NCBI GenBank assembly: GCA_963749905.1
Contig: CAVVOF010000002.1
Span: 372,001-436,000, forward strand
DNA from: UBA10649 sp963749905
Lineage (GTDB): Bacteria > Actinomycetota > Actinomycetes > S36-B12
Direction of reading: 5' to 3'
Length of the DNA stretch: 64,000 nucleotides
The notes under the pieces were generated by a model. That model did not search any database. It was not told where the DNA came from and saw only the letters and a list, made by a program, of their open reading frames with translations. This document shows positions 43,276-52,252 of the stretch, piece after piece; position 1 is the stretch's first letter; every line of letters starts with the position of its first letter. Both the position numbers and the translations under genes were made by a program.

Positions 43276-45363
43276 ATGGCCACCCGTGGAAGCAGGTCAC
43301 CGGCTGCCCCCGTGCCGCCCTCGGGCTCCGAGGCACCGAACCCCGACCCGACCCCCGCCCCCGCCGAGCCATGGACCGGCGCCCTGCTGCCGGCACCGCG
43401 CGAACTCGTCGGCCGGTTCCCCATCACCGACGTCTCCCCCGCCAGCCTCTCGGGTCGTCGTCCCGCCGCCGCCGCGGTGGGCGAGTCGATCCCGGTCCGC
43501 GCCACCTGCTTCCGTGAGGGGCACGACAGCATGGGAGTCACCGTCCGGCTGCACCGTCCCGACGGGACGGTGGCCGAGCACGCCCGCCTTCGGCCCGAGG
43601 GCGTGGGCCTGGACCGCTGGATCGCGCACGTCCGGCCGGACGCCGTCGGCGACTGGTCCTTCACCCTCGAGGCCTGGGGCAGTCCGTGGGACACCTGGGT
43701 CCATCGCGCCACCATCAAGATCCCCGCGGCCGTCGACGTCGAGCTGGAGCTGACCGAGGGCTCCCAGCTCCTCGAGCGGGCCGCTCTCGAGCTGCACGGC
43801 TCCGACGAGGACACCCGCGCCACCCTGCTCGGCGCCGCACATACCCTCGTCTCCACGTCGCTGCCGGTGCCGGTGCGGCTCGCGGCGGCCACCGATCCGG
43901 CCGTCGCCACGGTGATGGCCGCCCATCCCCTCCGTGAGGGCGTCACCGAGAGCGGTCCGTGGCCGCTGCGGGTGCAACGCCGACGGGCGCTGGTGGGCTC
44001 CTGGTACGAGTTCTTCCCCCGAAGTGAGGGAGCCACCCTCGATCCACCCCGGTCCGGAACCTTCGCCACCGCCGCCCAGCGGCTCGAGGCGGTCGCCCAG
44101 ATGGGTTTCGACGTCGTCTACCTCCCGCCGGTCCACCCCATCGGCACGGTCAACCGCAAGGGCCCGAACAACACGCTGACGCCCGGTCCGGACGACCCCG
44201 GCTCGCCGTGGGCAATCGGGTCCGCGGCCGGCGGGCACGACGCCATCCACCCGGACCTCGGCACCTTCGACGACTTCGACGCGTTCGTGGCGCGGGCCGT
44301 CGAGCTCGGCCTCGAGATCGCCATCGACCTCGCCCTCCAGGCGGCGCCCGACCACCCCTGGGTCGAGGCGCATCCCGAGTGGTTCACCACGCGCGCGGAC
44401 GGCACCATCGCCTACGCGGAGAACCCGCCCAAGAAGTACCAGGACATCTACCCGCTCAACTTCGACAACGACCCCGAGGGCCTGTACGCCGAGGTCGAGC
44501 GAGTGGTGCGGTTCTGGATGGGCCACGGCGTGCGCATCTTCCGCGTCGACAACCCGCACACCAAGCCGTTGTGGGTCTGGGACCGCCTGATGACCAGCAT
44601 CTTCGCGACCGATCCCGACGTGCTCTTCCTCGCCGAGGCCTTCACTCGACCGCCGATGATGCAGGCGCTCGCGGAGGTCGGCTACCAGCAGAGCTACACC
44701 TACTTCACCTGGCGCAATTCCAAGGCCGAGCTCGAGGAGTACGCGAGCGAGCTGGCCGGGCCGTCGGCCGCGTTCATGCGCCCGAACTTCTTCGTCAACA
44801 CCCCGGACATCCTCCCGGAGTTCCTGCAGCACTCGGGACCAGCCGGCTTCGCCATCCGGGCGGCGCTGGCCTCGACGCTGGCGCCGACCTACGGCGTGTA
44901 CAGCGGCTTCGAGCTGTACGAGCACGTCGCCGTGCGACCGGGCAGCGAGGAGTACCTCGACTCGGAGAAGTACCAGTACCGGCCTCGCGACTGGGAGGCC
45001 GCCCGCAAGCAGGGCCGCACGCTGGCCCCGTACCTGACGCAGCTCAACGAGATCCGCCGTGCGCACCCGGCACTGCAGGACCTGCGCTCGCTCCGCTTCC
45101 ACGCCAGCGAGAACCCGGAGATCATCGCGTACTCGAAGCAGGACGGCGACGACATCGTCCTGGTGGTGTGCACCCTCGATCCGCATCGGGAGCAGGCGAC
45201 CACGGTCTGGTGGGACTTCGCCGCCCTGGGCCTGGTACCCGACGAGCGGGTCGTCGCCCACGATCTCGTCACGGACTCGACCTGGGCGTGGGGTCCGGGC
45301 ACCTACGTCCGGCTGAGTCCCTGGGAGAACGTCGCCCACATCGCCCACATCCGCCGCATCTGA
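43276..45363 (+). CDS. glgE: Alpha-1,4-glucan:maltose-1-phosphate maltosyltransferase
   Basis: Extends alpha-1,4-glucans from maltose-1-phosphate. 695 residues of GH13_3: a Pro-rich N-terminal extension (about 1-45), beta-sandwich and S-domain parts, a catalytic barrel and a C-terminal beta domain. The nucleophile is D425 in IFRVDNPHTKPL and acid/base E454 in FLAEAFTRPPMM, the same 29-residue spacing as in Streptomyces GlgE. TYFTWRNSKAELEEY and SGFELYEH are further GlgE motifs. Gene for the branching partner glgB follows after 31 bases. Maltose-1-phosphate must come from TreS/Pep2 or GlgM, not seen here (see the GT4 gene). Confidence 0.95.
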   Translation: MATRGSRSPAAPVPPSGSEAPNPDPTPAPAEPWTGALLPAPRELVGRFPITDVSPASLSGRRPAAAAVGESIPVRATCFREGHDSMGVTVRLHRPDGTVAEHARLRPEGVGLDRWIAHVRPDAVGDWSFTLEAWGSPWDTWVHRATIKIPAAVDVELELTEGSQLLERAALELHGSDEDTRATLLGAAHTLVSTSLPVPVRLAAATDPAVATVMAAHPLREGVTESGPWPLRVQRRRALVGSWYEFFPRSEGATLDPPRSGTFATAAQRLEAVAQMGFDVVYLPPVHPIGTVNRKGPNNTLTPGPDDPGSPWAIGSAAGGHDAIHPDLGTFDDFDAFVARAVELGLEIAIDLALQAAPDHPWVEAHPEWFTTRADGTIAYAENPPKKYQDIYPLNFDNDPEGLYAEVERVVRFWMGHGVRIFRVDNPHTKPLWVWDRLMTSIFATDPDVLFLAEAFTRPPMMQALAEVGYQQSYTYFTWRNSKAELEEYASELAGPSAAFMRPNFFVNTPDILPEFLQHSGPAGFAIRAALASTLAPTYGVYSGFELYEHVAVRPGSEEYLDSEKYQYRPRDWEAARKQGRTLAPYLTQLNEIRRAHPALQDLRSLRFHASENPEIIAYSKQDGDDIVLVVCTLDPHREQATTVWWDFAALGLVPDERVVAHDLVTDSTWAWGPGTYVRLSPWENVAHIAHIRRI

Positions 45364-45394
45364 ACCCGACCTGAGCACGCGAACCGGAGCCGAT

Positions 45395-47581
45395 ATGACC
45401 GCACCGACCGGACCCACCCCTCGCGAGGTATCCGTGCTCGACCTCGACCGCCTGGTCGACGGCTGGCACCACGACCCGCACTCGGTCCTCGGCCCGCACG
45501 TCGACGCGGAGGCCGTGACCGTCCGCGTCCTGCGACCGGGCGCCGAGTCCGTCGTCCTGGTCAGCGCCGATCAGCGGGTGCCGTTCGTCCACGAGCACCG
45601 CGGCGTGTGGGTCGCCGTGCTGCCGGGCACCGCGACCCCGGACTACACGGTCGACGTGACCTACGGCGGCAGCGTCATCCCCGGCGACGATCCCTACCGC
45701 TTCCTGCCCACGCTCGGCGATATCGACCTGCACCTCATCGGCGAGGGGCGGCACGAGCAGCTGTGGCAGGTCCTCGGGGCGCACACCCGCGCGTACCAGA
45801 CCAGCCAGGGCGTCGTGAGCGGCGTGTCCTTCGCGGTGTGGGCGCCGAACGCGCAGGGCGTCCGGGTCGCCGGCGACTTCAACTACTGGGACGGCACGGC
45901 GCATCCCATGCGCTCGCTCGGCTCGACCGGCATCTGGGAGCTGTTCATCCCGCGCATCGGCGACGGCGCGATCTACAAGTTCCACATCCTCGGCCGCGAC
46001 GGCGTGTGGCGCGAGAAGGCCGATCCGTTCGCCTTCGCGACGGAGGTGCCTCCCGCAACCGGCTCGGTGGTGTTCACGTCCAGCTACGAATGGGGCGACG
46101 ACGCGTGGCTGGAGGAGCGGGCCGAGATCGACCAGCACCGGCGCCCGATGTCGACCTACGAGGTGCACCTCGGGTCCTGGCGGGCGGGGCTGGACTACCG
46201 ACAGCTCGCCGACGAGCTCACCGAGTACGTCAGCGACGCGGGCTTCACCCACGTCGAGTTCCTGCCGGTGGCCGAGCACCCGTACGGCCCCTCGTGGGGC
46301 TACCAGGTGACGTCGTACTTCGCGCCCACATCGCGCTTCGGCAAGCCCGACGACCTGCGCTACCTGATCGACACCCTGCACCAGGCCGGCATCGGCGTCA
46401 TCGTCGACTGGGTGCCCGCGCACTTCCCCAAGGACGAGTGGGCGCTCGCCCGCTTCGACGGCACGGCGCTGTACGAGCACGCCGACCCCCGACGGGGCGA
46501 GCAGCCGGACTGGGGCACGTACGTCTTCGACTTCGGCCGCACAGAGGTCCGCAACTTCCTGGTCGCGAACGCGCTGTTCTGGCTGGAGGAGTTCCACGTC
46601 GACGGCCTGCGCGTCGACGCGGTCGCGTCCATGCTGTACCTCGACTACTCGCGCAAGGACGGCGAGTGGTACCCCAACCAGTACGGCGGCCGCGAGAACC
46701 TCGAGGCGGTGGCGTTCCTCCAGGAGATGAACGCCACTGTCTACAAGCGCGTGCCCGGCGTGATGACCATCGCGGAGGAGTCGACCGCGTGGCCTGGTGT
46801 GACCCGGCCGACCTTCCTCGGCGGGCTCGGCTTCGGCTACAAGTGGAACATGGGCTGGATGCACGACACCCTCGAGTACATCCAGCACGAGCCGATCCAT
46901 CGGCAGTTCCACCACCACGAGATGACCTTCTCGATGGTGTACGCGTACAGCGAGCACTTCATCCTGCCGATCTCCCATGACGAGGTGGTCCATGGCAAGG
47001 GCTCCCTCGTCGGGCGCATGCCGGGCGACCGGTGGCAGGAGCTCGCCAACCTGCGCGCCTACCTCGGCTACATGTGGGCGCACCCGGGCAAGAAGCTGCT
47101 GTTCATGGGCTCGGAGTTCGCCCAGTCCGGCGAGTGGTCGAGCGAGCGAAGCCTGGACTGGTGGCTGCTGCAGTTCCCCGAGCACGCCGGCATGCTGAAG
47201 ACCGTCACCGACCTCAATGCGCTCTACCGGGCGACGCCGGCGCTGTGGGCCCTGGACGACGACCCGAGCGGCTTCGAGTGGATTGACGCGAACGACTCCG
47301 CGAGCAACGCGTTCAGCTGGCTGCGTCGCGACGACGAGGGCGGCGTGGTCGCGGTGATCGTGAACCTGTCCCCGGTGCCCCGCGAGGGATATCGCCTCGG
47401 ACTGCCCTTGGCCGGCACCTGGTCGGAGGTGCTCAACACCGATGCCGTCGAGTACGGGGGCTCGGGGCTCGGCAACATGGGACAGGTCACCGCGGAGGAG
47501 GTGCCGTGGCATGGCCGCCCGGCATCGGCGGCGATCGTGCTGCCCCCGCTGTCGACCTCGTACTTCCGATACGACGACTGA
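45395..47581 (+). CDS. glgB: 1,4-alpha-glucan branching enzyme
   Basis: Introduces alpha-1,6 branches. 728 residues, two N-terminal CBM48 domains, then the GH13 barrel. Nucleophile in GLRVDAVASMLYLDYSR, acid/base in IAEESTAWPGVTRP, third acid in SHDEVVHGKGSLVGRMPG. NPHxxLGPH-like HDPHSVLGPHVD opens the first module. It forms a pair with glgE; together they build branched glucan. Confidence 0.96.
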   Translation: MTAPTGPTPREVSVLDLDRLVDGWHHDPHSVLGPHVDAEAVTVRVLRPGAESVVLVSADQRVPFVHEHRGVWVAVLPGTATPDYTVDVTYGGSVIPGDDPYRFLPTLGDIDLHLIGEGRHEQLWQVLGAHTRAYQTSQGVVSGVSFAVWAPNAQGVRVAGDFNYWDGTAHPMRSLGSTGIWELFIPRIGDGAIYKFHILGRDGVWREKADPFAFATEVPPATGSVVFTSSYEWGDDAWLEERAEIDQHRRPMSTYEVHLGSWRAGLDYRQLADELTEYVSDAGFTHVEFLPVAEHPYGPSWGYQVTSYFAPTSRFGKPDDLRYLIDTLHQAGIGVIVDWVPAHFPKDEWALARFDGTALYEHADPRRGEQPDWGTYVFDFGRTEVRNFLVANALFWLEEFHVDGLRVDAVASMLYLDYSRKDGEWYPNQYGGRENLEAVAFLQEMNATVYKRVPGVMTIAEESTAWPGVTRPTFLGGLGFGYKWNMGWMHDTLEYIQHEPIHRQFHHHEMTFSMVYAYSEHFILPISHDEVVHGKGSLVGRMPGDRWQELANLRAYLGYMWAHPGKKLLFMGSEFAQSGEWSSERSLDWWLLQFPEHAGMLKTVTDLNALYRATPALWALDDDPSGFEWIDANDSASNAFSWLRRDDEGGVVAVIVNLSPVPREGYRLGLPLAGTWSEVLNTDAVEYGGSGLGNMGQVTAEEVPWHGRPASAAIVLPPLSTSYFRYDD

Positions 47582-47584
47582 TCG

Positions 47585-47646
47585 TTGACAGGGCCGCGCC
47601 CGCGGTCCATACTCCTAACACTGTTCGGTATTGCGAACGTCGTTAG
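47585..47646 (+). promoter_or_regulatory. tetR promoter with overlapping palindromic operator
   Basis: TTGACA (47585-47590), 17 bases, then CATACT (47608-47613) is a strong housekeeping-type promoter. CTAACACTGTTCG (47615-47627) and CGAACGTCGTTAG (47634-47646) form an inverted repeat with 10 of 13 positions matching around a 6-base centre. It covers the expected transcription start, so binding would block the promoter. Autoregulation by the adjacent TetR protein is inferred. Confidence 0.7.
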
Positions 47647-47654
47647 GAGCAGTG

Positions 47655-48299
47655 GTGACGACCCTCCCCCTCGACCGACGATCCGCGCGACGGGCGGCCA
47701 CCCGGGCCGAGATCGTGGCGGCGGCGTGGGAGCTCGCCCGGGAGCAGGGCCTGGCCGGCTTCTCCATGCGCGACATCGGCGACCGGGTGGGGATGCGCGC
47801 CCCGTCGGTCTACTCGTACTTCCCGGCCAAGGACGCGATCTACGACGCCATGTTCCGCCAGGGCTACGAGGAGTTCCTCGACTGGATGTCGGACGCCGAC
47901 GCGGGCGGTGACCCCTACGACCGCGCCCGCGCGCACGCGCACCGGTACTTCTCCTTCTGCACCGCCGACCCGGTCCGGTACCAGCTGCTGTTCCTGCGCA
48001 CCCTCCCCGGCTTCGAGCCGTCCCCCGAGAGCTATGCCGTCGCCGTCCATGCCCTCGACCGGCTGACGGCGGACCTGGCCGACATCGGCGTGACCGACCC
48101 CGAGGCCGCCGACCTGGTCACGGCGGTGCTGACCGGCCTGACCAGCCAGCAGCTGGCGAACGACCCCGGTGGCGACCGCTGGGCCCGGCTGGTCGACCGC
48201 GCCGCCGACATGCTGCTGCGGGAGTTCGCCCCCGACCTCGCCACCGCGTCCACTCCGACTCCCACGCGCACCCACTCCGCGCCGCACAGGAAGGCATGA
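47655..48299 (+). CDS. TetR/AcrR-family transcriptional regulator
   Basis: 214 residues. The N-terminal HTH domain is TRAEIVAAAWELAREQGLAG followed by FSMRDIGDRVGMRAPSVYSY and the usual FPAKDAIYDAMF helix. The ligand-binding domain includes PVRYQLLFLRTLPGFEPS (a TetR_C-type signature). GTG 47655 has AGGAG at suitable spacing; the frame begins at 47631. Its TGA overlaps the ATG of the next gene (ATGA), so it is coupled to the MDMPI-family enzyme that it may control. Confidence 0.88.
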   Translation: MTTLPLDRRSARRAATRAEIVAAAWELAREQGLAGFSMRDIGDRVGMRAPSVYSYFPAKDAIYDAMFRQGYEEFLDWMSDADAGGDPYDRARAHAHRYFSFCTADPVRYQLLFLRTLPGFEPSPESYAVAVHALDRLTADLADIGVTDPEAADLVTAVLTGLTSQQLANDPGGDRWARLVDRAADMLLREFAPDLATASTPTPTRTHSAPHRKA

Positions 48300-49066
48300 C
48301 CATGACCGCACTCGACAACCGCAGCCTCGATGTCACGACCCTCTCGGCGTTGGGCCATGACGAGGGCCTCGACCTGTTCGCCGGGGAGCTCGCCCGCAAC
48401 CTGGACCTGATGCGGAGCCTGTCGCCCGACGACTGGGGGCGGCAGACCGAATGCCCCGACTGGGACGTCCGTCAGATGTACCTGCACGTGCTGGGAGCGT
48501 GCGAGTCCGGCGCATCTACTCGCGAGTTCCTGCATCAGATGCGCACCGCCCGCACCTACCAGCGACGCAATGGCGGACCGATGGAGGCGGCGCTGTCGGC
48601 CACGCAGGTCGCTGAGCGATCGACCCTGACCACGGGCGAGCTCATCGACCGGTTCGCGACCGTCGCCCCCGCCGTGGTGCGGAAGCGACGGGGACTGCCG
48701 GCGCTGCTGCGTCGGGCGAGCATGAAGGTCGACGGCCCGGTCGTCGAGAAGTGGACGCTGGGCTACCTCGTCGACACCATCTACCTCCGGGATGCATGGA
48801 TGCACCGGATCGACGTGTGCCGCGCGACCGACCGGCAGCCGGTGCTGACCGCCGACCACGACGGTCGGATCGTCGCCGACGTGGTGGCGGAGTGGTCCCG
48901 TCGGCATGGCCGACCGTTCACCCTGGTGCTGACGGGGCCGGCAGGGGGACGCTTCGCGGCCGGGGACGGAGGCGAATCACTCACCCTCGACGCGGTGGAG
49001 TTCTGCCGCATCCTCGCCGGCCGCGCGCCGGGGGACGGACTGCTCACCACGATCGTCCCGTTCTAG
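48296..49066 (+). CDS. MDMPI-family (mycothiol-dependent type) enzyme
   Basis: 256 residues of the maleylpyruvate isomerase/DinB fold. The N-terminal ECPDWDVRQMYLHVLG gives the first metal His, and DTIYLRDAWMHRIDVCR the D/E-x3-H pair. Known members isomerise maleylpyruvate or transfer mycothiol, using divalent metal. An ATG three bases upstream of MTAL could also serve. Coupled with TetR; a detoxification or aromatic-degradation role is possible, not proven. Confidence 0.8.
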   Translation: MTMTALDNRSLDVTTLSALGHDEGLDLFAGELARNLDLMRSLSPDDWGRQTECPDWDVRQMYLHVLGACESGASTREFLHQMRTARTYQRRNGGPMEAALSATQVAERSTLTTGELIDRFATVAPAVVRKRRGLPALLRRASMKVDGPVVEKWTLGYLVDTIYLRDAWMHRIDVCRATDRQPVLTADHDGRIVADVVAEWSRRHGRPFTLVLTGPAGGRFAAGDGGESLTLDAVEFCRILAGRAPGDGLLTTIVPF

Positions 49067-49145
49067 CGGCCACGCGACGGGTCTTCCCTGAGCCCGCTCA
49101 CCCGCCTACGGTAGGTACTCCCGGGGGCAGTCACCAGGAGGCTCA

Positions 49146-49802
49146 GTGTCCGCTCAGCAGCCCATCGACGTGCGGGACATGAAGATCGTCCACGAGACGT
49201 TCCGCAACCTGTTCTCCGAATCGGCCCGCCTGCTCCGGGCGAATCCGACGCCCTCGGCCGCGCGGGTCACCTTCCTCGCCGACCACGTCGACTTCGGCAC
49301 CACCATGCTCCACCACCACCACGCGAGCGAGGACGAACTGCTGTATCCGCTGCTGGCCACTCGAGTGCCCGAGCAGGCGGACATGGTCGAGCAGGTGGAG
49401 CACCAGCATCAGGAGGTGACCGGGACCGTCGACGCCGTGACGTCGGCCTGCGGGGCATGGCGTGCCTCCCCCACCGCTGAGAACGCCCTGGCACTGGCCG
49501 ACCGGCTCGACGAGCTCAATGCAGTCCTCCAGCCGCACCTCGACGACGAGGAGCAGAAGATCGTCCCGCTCGCCGCCATCACTCTCACCGAAGCCGAGTG
49601 GGAGACGGTCGGCGAGCACTCGCAGGCGCAGATCCCGAAAGACAAGATGGCGGTCGCGTTCGGGATGCTGCTGGAGCCGTTGGGCGAAGCCGATCGTTCC
49701 TATATGAAGGGCCACCTGCCGTTCCCGATCCGGCTGCTGTTCCCGGTGCTCATCCAGCGCCCCTGGAACACGTACGCCCGGACGTTGCGCGAGGGCACCT
49801 GA
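49146..49802 (+). CDS. Hemerythrin HHE-domain protein
   Basis: 218 residues of four-helix bundle type. Likely iron ligands are in MLHHHHASEDELLYP, VEHQHQEV and LQPHLDDEEQKIVP (His and carboxylates). The GTG start has AGGAGG at ideal spacing. Hemerythrins bind oxygen or NO, or scavenge iron; none can be assigned. An 11-base palindrome CCTACGGTAGG precedes the gene at 49105-49115. Confidence 0.85.
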   Translation: MSAQQPIDVRDMKIVHETFRNLFSESARLLRANPTPSAARVTFLADHVDFGTTMLHHHHASEDELLYPLLATRVPEQADMVEQVEHQHQEVTGTVDAVTSACGAWRASPTAENALALADRLDELNAVLQPHLDDEEQKIVPLAAITLTEAEWETVGEHSQAQIPKDKMAVAFGMLLEPLGEADRSYMKGHLPFPIRLLFPVLIQRPWNTYARTLREGT

Positions 49803-49816
49803 CCGGAAGCCCGGTC
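49801..49816. terminator. Short inverted repeat between convergent genes
   Basis: GACCGG and CCGGTC, 4-base loop, between the hemerythrin stop and the convergent P-loop gene's stop. Weak bidirectional terminator candidate. Confidence 0.4.
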
Positions 49817-49825
49817 GGGCTCGGA

Positions 49826-50305
49826 TCAGCCGCAGGCGCGGATCAGGTCCAGCACGTCCTCGACCACGTCCGCCAGCGGCCGATCGGTCCGGACTTCCGC
49901 AGTGGCGGTCGCGCGGAGCAGCGGTTCGACCGCGGCGAGATCGCTGAGGATTCGATCGCGCTCGTCGGCTGACCTGCCGAAGGACTTCTCCCGGGCCTCG
50001 ATCCGCTCGAACATGACGGCTGGCGGCGCCGACAGCAGGATCACCGCGTCGAAGCGGTCGTAGAACCTGCCCTGGTTGGTCGCCGCGCCGGCCACGACGA
50101 GCACCCCGTCGCGCTGCTCCGTCAACAGTCGGGACATGGGGCCCTCGCGCCAGATCTGCTCGATGCCGGTGCCGTCCGCGGTCGGCACCTCGTCGGCCCA
50201 GCCGGGATCGTCGGTGTCGACGACGGGGAAGCCACGCGCGCCCACTTCCGCAAGCACCGTCGACACGCCCGCACCGGACATGCCGGTGAGCAGCACGGCC
50301 GTCAC
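49826..50305 (-). CDS. P-loop kinase-like protein without the P-loop lysine
   Basis: 159 residues, like a small adenylate/shikimate kinase fold. It begins MTAVLLTGMSGAGVSTVLAE. The Walker A position has GMSGAGVST, valine where the phosphate-binding lysine should be. The later lid and Walker-B-like part is DAVILLSAPPAVMFERIEAR. Related actinobacterial proteins have GxGKST at this position. It may bind but not hydrolyse ATP, or have a different role. The gap of 195 bases to the diguanylate cyclase holds only its divergent promoter region. Confidence 0.78.
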   Translation of the reverse strand: MTAVLLTGMSGAGVSTVLAEVGARGFPVVDTDDPGWADEVPTADGTGIEQIWREGPMSRLLTEQRDGVLVVAGAATNQGRFYDRFDAVILLSAPPAVMFERIEAREKSFGRSADERDRILSDLAAVEPLLRATATAEVRTDRPLADVVEDVLDLIRACG

Positions 50306-50489
50306 GAGAACCGACCTGCCGAGAACAGGGCGGTGGCCCCTGCTCGGACAGCCGCAATGCCGAGGTCGGGGCCGACGTTGCTCGTCATGGGCTCGATGAT
50401 GCCGCCCAGTTCGCCGAACGGTCCAGCGGGTGCGGCAGGGAGGGCCGAGCCACGCGAATCTCGTGCGGGCTTCGGACCCCAGCCCGGCC

Positions 50490-50500
50490 TAGCATCAGGC
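50490..50500 (+). promoter_or_regulatory. Leaderless -10 element of the diguanylate cyclase gene
   Basis: TAGCAT (50490-50495) and 5 bases before the ATG; the internal start is thereby favoured over the longer frame from 50333. Confidence 0.45.
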
Positions 50501-52240
50501 ATGGCCCGAGTCCGGAGCACCTTCGCCGGACGGCTGATTGCCGCGCTCGTCCTGCTCGTGCTCCTGCCGACGATCCTGGTCGGCGCCCTCGTGTACGCGC
50601 AGTCGCGTTCGAATGCCCTGGATATCGCGACGACCCGCATCACGGACGTCTCGGCTGAACTCGCGACCCGCATCGACGCCTTCATCATCGATGAACGCGA
50701 CCTGGCGATCTACGCGGCTGCCAGTCGCGAGGTCCGCGACTTCATCAAGGCACCTCTCGACCCGGATCAGAGCGCTGCGCTCGACGACTGGCTCATGAAC
50801 GGCCCCTTCACCAGCGCCAATGACCACGTCGACGAACTCTTCGTGCTGAACATGCAGGGCACCTGCATCGCCTCCACGAACCCGGACTTCGTCGGGGAGT
50901 CGTATGGCGTTCGCCCCTATTTCCAGCAGGCGAGCGCCGGCACCGACGCGATCAGCGACTGGAGCATCGGGATCACGTCGGGACAGTCCGGTATCTATCT
51001 CTCCTCACCGATCCGGGGTGCGTTCAACGAGGTGGCCGGCGTCCTGGTGATCAAGCTCAAGACCGCCCCGATCGACGACATCATCGACCAGGCGTTCGAC
51101 GCGGACGTCAGGGCCGTGCTCCTCAACGAGGCAGGGGTGGTGCTCTCTGCATACGACCAGGGATTGCGCTACAAGGCCGTGGACGAGCTGACACCAGCGG
51201 AGCGCTCGAACATCGAGTCGACGAGGCAGTTCGGCAACGAGGCACTGCCCTCCCTTGGGCTCGTCACCGTCCGAGAGGACCTCGACCAGGTCGAGCCCGG
51301 CGAGACCGTGGTCTCCCGGGAGTACGAACTGGACGGGGAGGCCAGGATCGCCGCCCTCACCGGACTGGAGTCCCGACCGTGGACCGTGGCGGTCGTCGCG
51401 CTGATCAGCGACATCGAGGCGGCCGCCGCATCGGTGCCGCTGATCGTGGGCATCTTCGTCGTGCTGATCCTCCTCTATGTGGTCGTCGCGACCGGGTATC
51501 TCACGCGCTTCGTCATCCGCCCGATCCGCGACCTCGTCGGGAGCAGCAGGTCCCTTGCCGAGGGGGACCTGACCGTGCAGGTCCCGGTCCGTGGCGACGA
51601 TGAGGTGGCACAGCTGGCGACGGCCTTCAACGCCATGGCGACGGAGATCCGCGGTAACACCGAGCGGCTCGAGTCCGAGGTCGCTCGACGCACCGCGGAG
51701 CTCGAGGAGGCCAACAGGGAGATCACGGAGCTGTCCATCACTGACTCCCTGACGGGCTGCAACAACCGTCACTACCTCGACCTCCAGCTGCCGCGCGAGG
51801 TCGAGCGGGCCGGCCGCTACGGCCGCCCGCTCTCAGTGCTGATGTGCGACATCGACTACTTCAAGGCCGTGAACGACCGGTACGGCCATGCTGCCGGCGA
51901 CGCCGTGCTGAGGGCGGTCGGCAAGTACCTCAACGCCTACCGTCGCGCGCCGGACTGGGCCGCCCGGTTCGGCGGCGAGGAGTTCGTGGTCGTGCTGCCG
52001 GAGACGGGCATCCGCGACGCCGTCGCGATCGCCGAGCGCGCCCGAGCGGGGATCGCAGCACTCGACGTCGACGTCCACGGCACAGTCATCCCGGTGACGG
52101 CGAGCTTCGGGGTCTCGACGTTCCGGATGGAGCCGCAGGACAGCGCGCAGACCCTGATCGAGCGCAGCGACGAGGCGCTGTACCGAGCCAAGGACGCCGG
52201 GCGCAACCTCGTCAGGTCGGAGCCCGTCGTCGACGGCTGA
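50501..52240 (+). CDS. Membrane diguanylate cyclase (dCache-HAMP-GGDEF)
   Basis: Makes cyclic di-GMP. 579 residues: helix (about 10-33), extracellular dCache-like sensor (about 34-310), second helix (about 312-334), HAMP, a coiled-coil stalk and GGDEF domain. The active site reads GGEEF (491-495), preceded by RAPD (482-485) at the five-residue distance of the inhibitory I-site. DSLTGCNNRHYLDL is the domain's N-terminal motif and CDIDYFKAVNDRYGH the metal Asp motif. An extracellular small ligand is likely sensed. Longer frame upstream rejected. Convergent with the thioredoxin gene. Confidence 0.92.
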   Translation: MARVRSTFAGRLIAALVLLVLLPTILVGALVYAQSRSNALDIATTRITDVSAELATRIDAFIIDERDLAIYAAASREVRDFIKAPLDPDQSAALDDWLMNGPFTSANDHVDELFVLNMQGTCIASTNPDFVGESYGVRPYFQQASAGTDAISDWSIGITSGQSGIYLSSPIRGAFNEVAGVLVIKLKTAPIDDIIDQAFDADVRAVLLNEAGVVLSAYDQGLRYKAVDELTPAERSNIESTRQFGNEALPSLGLVTVREDLDQVEPGETVVSREYELDGEARIAALTGLESRPWTVAVVALISDIEAAAASVPLIVGIFVVLILLYVVVATGYLTRFVIRPIRDLVGSSRSLAEGDLTVQVPVRGDDEVAQLATAFNAMATEIRGNTERLESEVARRTAELEEANREITELSITDSLTGCNNRHYLDLQLPREVERAGRYGRPLSVLMCDIDYFKAVNDRYGHAAGDAVLRAVGKYLNAYRRAPDWAARFGGEEFVVVLPETGIRDAVAIAERARAGIAALDVDVHGTVIPVTASFGVSTFRMEPQDSAQTLIERSDEALYRAKDAGRNLVRSEPVVDG

Positions 52241-52252
52241 CGTCCCTCTCGA

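Noticed and set aside
40527..44069. Extended glgP start 300 codons upstream
   Set aside because: The extension overlaps glgE antisense and has no protein character; the GTG behind TACGGT fits family length.
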